A stretch of 64,000 nt of DNA from JAICYJ01 sp963797565 (GTDB taxonomy: Bacteria; Actinomycetota; Thermoleophilia; Gaiellales; JAICJC01): NCBI GenBank assembly GCA_963797565.1, contig CAWCPM010000007.1, positions 48,983 to 112,982 of the forward strand, read 5' to 3'. The position numbers were made by a program, and so were the translations under genes. This document shows, piece by piece, positions 60,708 through 64,000 of the stretch; position 1 is the first letter of the stretch, and each line of letters begins with the position of its first letter. The notes under the pieces were generated by a model. The model ran no database searches. It was not told the origin of the DNA and saw only the letters and a list, made by a program, of their open reading frames with translations.

Positions 60708-61993
60708 TCGACCGCGTCCCCGCCCGGGCGGTTGAGGTTCGACTGGGTCTCGCGGATGCCGGGCAGCGGCCCGTCGACCGTGTGGTAGTGGTAGCGCCCG
60801 GCCACCATCAGGTTCTCGGCCGGGAACCGTGTGATCACCTCGCATCCGGTGGCGGTCACCACCAGCTGTTCCTCGATGCGGGCTGCAGACCAGCCGTCCG
60901 AGGCCGGCCAGAACGTCTCCAGCGCGAACACCATGCCCTCCTCGATCGGCTCCGGGTGATCGAGTGACACGAGCCGGCTGATGATCGGCTTCTCCCAGAT
61001 CGAGAGGCCGACTCCGTGCCCGAACTGGAGCGCAAACGCCGCCTCCTCGTTGGCGAACCCGAACTCCTGCGCGGTCGGCCACACCGAGGCGACCTCGGCG
61101 GTCGTGGCACCGGGCCGGACGACCGCGATGGCCCGGTCGAGCATGTCGCGGCAGCGCCGGTACGCGTCGACCTGGGAGCGGCTGGCGCTGCCCACGGCGA
61201 ACGTGCGGTAGTAGCAGGTGCGGTACCCCATGTGGCTGTGCAGGATGTCGAAGTAGGCGGGATCGCCCGGCCGCAGCACCCGGTCGCTGTAGACGTGCGG
61301 GTGGGGGTTGGCGCGCTCGCCGGAGATCGCGTTGACCCCCTCGACGTGCTCCGAGCCCAGGTCGTACAGCACCTTGCTGACGAGGCCGACGCACTCGTTC
61401 TCGCGCATGCCGGGGCGCATCTGGCGATACAGCTCCTCGTAGGCCGCGTCGACCATCATGCATGCGGTGTCGAGCAGCACGATCTCGTCCTGCGTCTTGA
61501 TCACCCGCGCCCGTTGCATCAGCTGCTGGCCGTCGACGACCTCGATGCCGGCCTTCTGCAGCGCGAACATGACCGCGGGCTCCACCACGTCCACCCCCAC
61601 CGGCTCGCCCGCCAGGCCGTGGCGCTCCAGCTCGCGGTGCACCTTGGCGGCGACGTCCTCGGCGCGGCCGCTCTCCGGCGACATCGCGCCGCGCATGGTC
61701 GAGATGCCGGCCGGCGTGCGATCCTCCAGCCACGGGCAGTACAGCTCGTGGTGGCGCGCGGCCGAGCCGAAGTCCCACACGATCGGCGGGTGGCCGCGGC
61801 AAAGAAGGGTGAAGCGGGCCAGCTTGTCCATCGCCCACGTCCCGATGTGGGTGGCTGTGATGTAGCGGATGTTGCCCATGTCGAAGCAGAGCAGCGCGCC
61901 CATTTCGGACTGCTCCAGCAGCAGCGAGATGCGCTCCAACCGCTCGCGCCGCAGCCGGTCGAGATCGACCCGCTGCTCCCAATCGACACCCAT
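60704..61993 (-). CDS. M24-family (creatinase/aminopeptidase fold) protein with an altered metal site
   Basis: A 429-aa protein of the pita-bread fold, with an N-terminal creatinase-like domain (ERISLLLEQSEMGALLCFDMGNIRYIT). In the catalytic domain, Asp249 is present in YFDILHSHMGYRTCYYRTF, but the second aspartate position is Cys260. His326 in GHGVGLSIWEKP, Glu359 in FALETFW and a Glu in RIEEQLVVT are kept. A dinuclear aminopeptidase is therefore doubtful; a creatinase-like hydrolase or lyase is possible. ATG 61993 is preferred to 62098 because the longer frame covers the promoter and operator. A LacI site lies 59-72 bases upstream. Confidence 0.8.
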   Translation of the reverse strand: MGVDWEQRVDLDRLRRERLERISLLLEQSEMGALLCFDMGNIRYITATHIGTWAMDKLARFTLLCRGHPPIVWDFGSAARHHELYCPWLEDRTPAGISTMRGAMSPESGRAEDVAAKVHRELERHGLAGEPVGVDVVEPAVMFALQKAGIEVVDGQQLMQRARVIKTQDEIVLLDTACMMVDAAYEELYRQMRPGMRENECVGLVSKVLYDLGSEHVEGVNAISGERANPHPHVYSDRVLRPGDPAYFDILHSHMGYRTCYYRTFAVGSASRSQVDAYRRCRDMLDRAIAVVRPGATTAEVASVWPTAQEFGFANEEAAFALQFGHGVGLSIWEKPIISRLVSLDHPEPIEEGMVFALETFWPASDGWSAARIEEQLVVTATGCEVITRFPAENLMVAGRYHYHTVDGPLPGIRETQSNLNRPGGDAVD

Positions 61994-62051
61994 CAGCCCA
62001 AACGTCTTGCCGATATCCGCGCGCTCCTTACGAATGTCCGTCCCAGCCGTC

Positions 62052-62065
62052 TGCACACGATTGCA
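62052..62065. promoter_or_regulatory. LacI-type operator, site 3 (M24 gene)
   Basis: TGCACACGATTGCA on the + strand (TGCAATCGTGTGCA on the minus strand), overlapping the -10 region of the M24 gene promoter. Confidence 0.62.
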
Positions 62066-62085
62066 GTCGGCCTGCACGTTGTCAA
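62057..62085 (-). promoter_or_regulatory. Promoter of the M24 gene
   Basis: A perfect TTGACA -35 (62085-62080 on the minus strand) is followed 17 bases later by AATCGT, a weak -10 inside operator site 3. The start point would be near 62,050. Confidence 0.45.
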
Positions 62086-62104
62086 GTGACCTGACCATCG
62101 ACCC

Positions 62105-63220
62105 TCAGGACGCCCACTGATGCGCGCTCCCCTCGTGCACCGCCGCGTACACCCGATCCCGCAGCCGGTTTGCCTGCGCGGCCGTCAGCGTTCGCGTGGG
62201 GTGCCGCAGCACCAGCCGCAGCAGCACGTTCTTCTGCCCCGGCAGCAGACCGATCCGGTCGATCGCCTGCCGCGGCAGCCGCTCGCCGGGCGTCTCGGCC
62301 ACCACCGCCACCTCCTCGACCCACTCCAGCGCCGCCGGGCCGAGGCTGTCGCGCACCCGGTCGCCCAGCTCCTCGGCCGAGACGTCGGCCGCCACCGCGA
62401 TCGACAGGTCGCGCCGCGTTGCCGGCATCGAGCTGACCTCCTGGTAGCGGTCGAGCGTCAGCATCTGCGCCGCCACCCGCGGGTCGTCGCTTCGCAGCAG
62501 CCGGATGTCGCCGATGCCCTTGCGCAGCATCAGCGCCCGATCGAGGCCGAGGCCGAGCGCCAGGCCCGACCAGCGCTCCGGGTCAAGGCCGCCGGCGCGG
62601 AGCACGTGGCCGCCGGCCAGGCCGCACTCGAGCAGCTCGACCCACTCGTCGCCGACCAGCACCTCGACCTCGAGGCCCTGGTCGGTGTAGGGATGCTCGG
62701 CAGCGATCGTGCGATGGCGGCTGCCGGGGAGCACCGCCGAGACGACCAGCCCGATCATCTCGTCGAGGTCGCGGCTGTCGAGGCGCGGCCCGCGGCGGAT
62801 CCGCCACAGGTCGAGCTGGTGCGGCTCGCCGACGTGCAGCCGGTCGACGACGTCGCGGCGATAGACCAGGCCCGGGCAGGCCACCAGCACGTCCTCGTCG
62901 CGGCCGGACAGTCGCCGCAGGGCGGCCGGCACCATCGCCGAGGTGTGCGACCGCAGCAGGTGCGTGTCGTCCACGTAGCGCGTGTAGCGGGCGTCGCGGG
63001 TGGTGGCGTCCGGCGGGTAGCCGAGCAGCTCGTAGTTCTCGGCGACGGTCACCACCGGGCCGGCCCGGTGCACGACGACCGGGCAGCGCCAGCGCGCGGC
63101 CAGCGCGTCGGTGATGGCGGCGGCCACCAGCTGCATGGCGTGGGGGCCGGCGGCCGGGTCGGACAGGTCGCGCAGCGCCAGCGCGGCGCCGAGCTGCTGG
63201 GGTGTGATGGTGCGGGGCAT
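62105..63220 (-). CDS. Stand-alone PheS-like class II aminoacyl-tRNA synthetase paralogue with FDX-ACB-like C-terminus
   Basis: A 371-aa protein built like a single-chain phenylalanyl-tRNA synthetase: motif 2-like GLVYRRDVVDRLHVGEPHQ (about residue 118), EVLVGDEWVELLECGLAGG in the substrate pocket region, motif 3-like GLALGLGLDRALMLRKGIGD (about residue 227), then YQEVSSMPATRRDLSIAV opening a C-terminal ferredoxin-fold anticodon-binding-like domain of about 95 residues. It lacks the N-terminal coiled coil of bacterial PheS and has Asp for Glu in motif 3 (GLGLDR). This resembles NCBI's PheS-related ligase SrmL group, as I recall it. The amino acid and acceptor are unknown. Confidence 0.8.
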   Translation of the reverse strand: MPRTITPQQLGAALALRDLSDPAAGPHAMQLVAAAITDALAARWRCPVVVHRAGPVVTVAENYELLGYPPDATTRDARYTRYVDDTHLLRSHTSAMVPAALRRLSGRDEDVLVACPGLVYRRDVVDRLHVGEPHQLDLWRIRRGPRLDSRDLDEMIGLVVSAVLPGSRHRTIAAEHPYTDQGLEVEVLVGDEWVELLECGLAGGHVLRAGGLDPERWSGLALGLGLDRALMLRKGIGDIRLLRSDDPRVAAQMLTLDRYQEVSSMPATRRDLSIAVAADVSAEELGDRVRDSLGPAALEWVEEVAVVAETPGERLPRQAIDRIGLLPGQKNVLLRLVLRHPTRTLTAAQANRLRDRVYAAVHEGSAHQWAS

Positions 63221-63224
63221 GGCT

Positions 63225-63284
63225 GTTCCTCTCGTTGCGGATGGACGGGCGAGGGAGCCCCGGCCTGCCCGGCGTGAGAGGAAC
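63225..63284 (-). promoter_or_regulatory. RBS-sequestering inverted repeat upstream of the PheS-like gene
   Basis: On the minus strand GTTCCTCTC (63284-63276) is perfectly complementary to GAGAGGAAC (63233-63225), which contains the GAGAGG ribosome-binding site seven bases before the ATG at 63220. The 42-base loop is GC-rich and can form alternative stems. Pairing would block translation, so this looks like a translational control element. Confidence 0.5.
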
Positions 63285-63298
63285 GGCGATGCCTGCGG

Positions 63299-63379
63299 CT
63301 ACGAGAGCCCGACGCGCGTCCGCACCCCAGCCTGCGGCCGGGGCGAGGTAAACAGCGAGCTGCTGCGCGTCGACATCAT
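63299..63379 (-). CDS. Leader peptide ORF of the PheS-like gene (26 aa)
   Basis: A short frame starting ATGATGTCGACG, encoding a 26-aa peptide MMSTRSSSLF...VGLS. The -10-like TACAAT (63391-63386) lies six bases before the first ATG, so the transcript would be leaderless, as is common for actinobacterial leader peptides. It sits 79 bases upstream of the PheS-like start, just before the inverted repeat. Whether its codons sense an amino acid cannot be told; it has only one Phe and many Ser, Arg and Thr. Confidence 0.4.
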   Translation of the reverse strand: MMSTRSSSLFTSPRPQAGVRTRVGLS

Positions 63380-63385
63380 GTGATC

Positions 63386-63391
63386 ATTGTA
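63386..63391 (-). promoter_or_regulatory. -10 element of the PheS-like transcript
   Basis: TACAAT on the minus strand at 63391-63386, six bases before the leader ATG. No clear -35 is seen. Confidence 0.4.
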
Positions 63392-63428
63392 ACGGCGTGC
63401 TCGCACCATCCGCACACCAGTCCTTCAC

Positions 63429-63457
63429 TTGACGGAAGGCCGGGTTTCACGCATCTT
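63429..63457 (+). promoter_or_regulatory. Candidate promoter with leaderless start
   Basis: TTGACG (63429-63434) and CATCTT (63452-63457) are separated by 17 bases, and the GTG start at 63464 follows after six bases. Confidence 0.4.
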
Positions 63458-63463
63458 GGTCTC

Positions 63464-63835
63464 GTGAAAGCGCGCATCGGCTCCCTGATCGGCTTGCTCG
63501 TCGTGGTCGTGGTCGTGATCCTGGTCGGCGGCTACTGGTACGTGAAGGACCACACCCGCATCAGCCAGGCCTCGCTGCAGACCAAGGTGGCTGCGAAGGA
63601 GGGCGGCTCCAAGGCCACCTGCATCAAGAAGGACTCAAACGCCGCGCACTGGCTGTGCGCCGTCACCGTCTCCAGTCAGCCCGAGAAGTGCATCAAGGCA
63701 CACGTCCGCCCGTGGGGGTCGGTCGTGATCGTCAACGGCTACCAAAAGTGCCAGAGCGATCCGGCACTGGCGTCGATGTTCCCTGATAAGACGACGAAGA
63801 AGAAGAAGAAGGCGAAGCAGCAGTCCTCGGCGTGA
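63464..63835 (+). CDS. Small membrane-anchored protein, 123 aa
   Basis: GTG 63464 gives an N-terminal helix (IGSLIGLLVVVVVVILVGGYWYV, residues 4-26), then a domain with three cysteines (ATCIKK, HWLCAVTV, EKCIKAHV) plus KCQSD, and a lysine-rich tail (TTKKKKKAK). The frame is open from 63380, but the upstream part lacks a ribosome-binding site. I do not recognise the family; it may be a small secreted or anchored domain stabilised by disulfides. Its 3' end overlaps the PAP2 gene's 3' end by 104 bases on the other strand. Confidence 0.6.
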   Translation: MKARIGSLIGLLVVVVVVILVGGYWYVKDHTRISQASLQTKVAAKEGGSKATCIKKDSNAAHWLCAVTVSSQPEKCIKAHVRPWGSVVIVNGYQKCQSDPALASMFPDKTTKKKKKAKQQSSA

Positions 63836-64000
63836 GGCTGTAGGCCTGGGCGAAGTAGTAGAGCGCCATCCCCGCCAGGATGCCGCCTGCGATGTCGGTG
63901 GGCAGGTGCCAGCCGTTGATCAGCAGGCAGACCGCGACCACCGCGCTCCACAGCCCCAGCCCGACCCGAAGCGCCGGGATCACCGCGGCCACCGCGCCGG
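63732..64000 (-). CDS. PAP2-superfamily phosphatase, C-terminal part (cut by window edge)
   Basis: The last ~89 residues of a membrane phosphatase of the PAP2 family. A hydrophobic helix (GLGLWSAVVAVCLLI) precedes NGWHLPTDIAGGILAGM, matching the third PAP2 motif (H-x-x-x-D) with the catalytic-site histidine and aspartate. The serine-rich tail is antisense to the lysine run of the neighbouring gene. The N-terminus lies outside the window. Such enzymes dephosphorylate lipids such as undecaprenyl diphosphate or phosphatidate. Confidence 0.75.
   Translation of the reverse strand, partial: GAVAAVIPALRVGLGLWSAVVAVCLLINGWHLPTDIAGGILAGMALYYFAQAYSLTPRTAASPSSSSSSSYQGTSTPVPDRSGTFGSR

Noticed and set aside
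60704..61993. DMSP lyase (DddP) identity for the M24 protein
   Set aside because: DddP also belongs to M24, but the specific Asp-x-Asp metal motif I recall for it is not visible, so only the fold-level family is claimed.

Overview
The window is GC-rich DNA with short, often overlapping genes, frequent GTG and TTG starts, liv-type ABC transporters, many secreted beta-propeller or beta-helix proteins and class III cyclase/propeller proteins. This fits a soil-type actinobacterium, and the propeller and cyclase repertoire suggests a Thermoleophilia (Solirubrobacterales/Gaiellales-like) lineage. That placement is an inference.

Region 1 (1-13.5 kb, + strand) is a nearly continuous operon for a Wzx/Wzy-type surface polysaccharide. 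It encodes the end of a sugar-phosphate transferase, a sugar nucleotidyltransferase, a DegT/StrS aminotransferase, a Wzz-like co-polymerase, a GT4 glycosyltransferase, an O-antigen ligase/polymerase, a flippase, a polysaccharide deacetylase and a formyltransferase. An unusual block sits inside the operon: an HPr-kinase-like P-loop protein, a divergent RtcB (RNA ligase) homologue, an unrecognised 146-aa protein and an APH-fold kinase, all apparently co-translated. This block is the best candidate here for an undescribed system.

Region 2 (13.5-34.1 kb) holds mostly secreted or anchored proteins: glycosidase-like barrels, two beta-helix proteins, kelch and PD40 propellers, two orphan Tad (TadG-like) proteins and a class III cyclase/propeller receptor. 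It also has a tRNA-Arg(UCU), a GNAT remnant, two frameshifted genes, internal coding repeats and a 301-bp-period non-coding repeat dense in GTCACGGC half-sites.

Region 3 (34.2-48.2 kb) is a tandem duplication of about 6.15 kb with a period of about 7.24 kb. Each copy carries a 48-aa protein, an O-antigen ligase, a Wzz/BY-kinase-like protein, pdxH, a cupredoxin, a propeller protein and a GT4 glycosyltransferase. In copy 1 the glycosyltransferase is fused at the repeat border to a membrane Ser/Thr kinase. In copy 2 the glycosyltransferase is free and the propeller gene is frameshifted. A second, frameshifted cyclase/propeller gene follows.

Region 4 (49.9-62.1 kb) is catabolic. A GntR regulator is co-transcribed with a 2-oxoacid dehydrogenase E1-alpha and an E1-beta/E2 fusion. 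Convergent to it is a dehydrogenase-livJHMGF transport operon. A LacI-family regulator lies divergent to that operon, next to an M24 (creatinase/aminopeptidase-fold) hydrolase. Three copies of a TGCAATCGNNTGCA palindrome lie at the dehydrogenase promoter, in front of livJ and at the M24 promoter, defining a probable local LacI regulon.

Region 5 (62.1-64 kb) has a stand-alone PheS-like synthetase paralogue behind an apparently leaderless short leader ORF and an RBS-sequestering inverted repeat, a small membrane protein, and the end of a PAP2 phosphatase.
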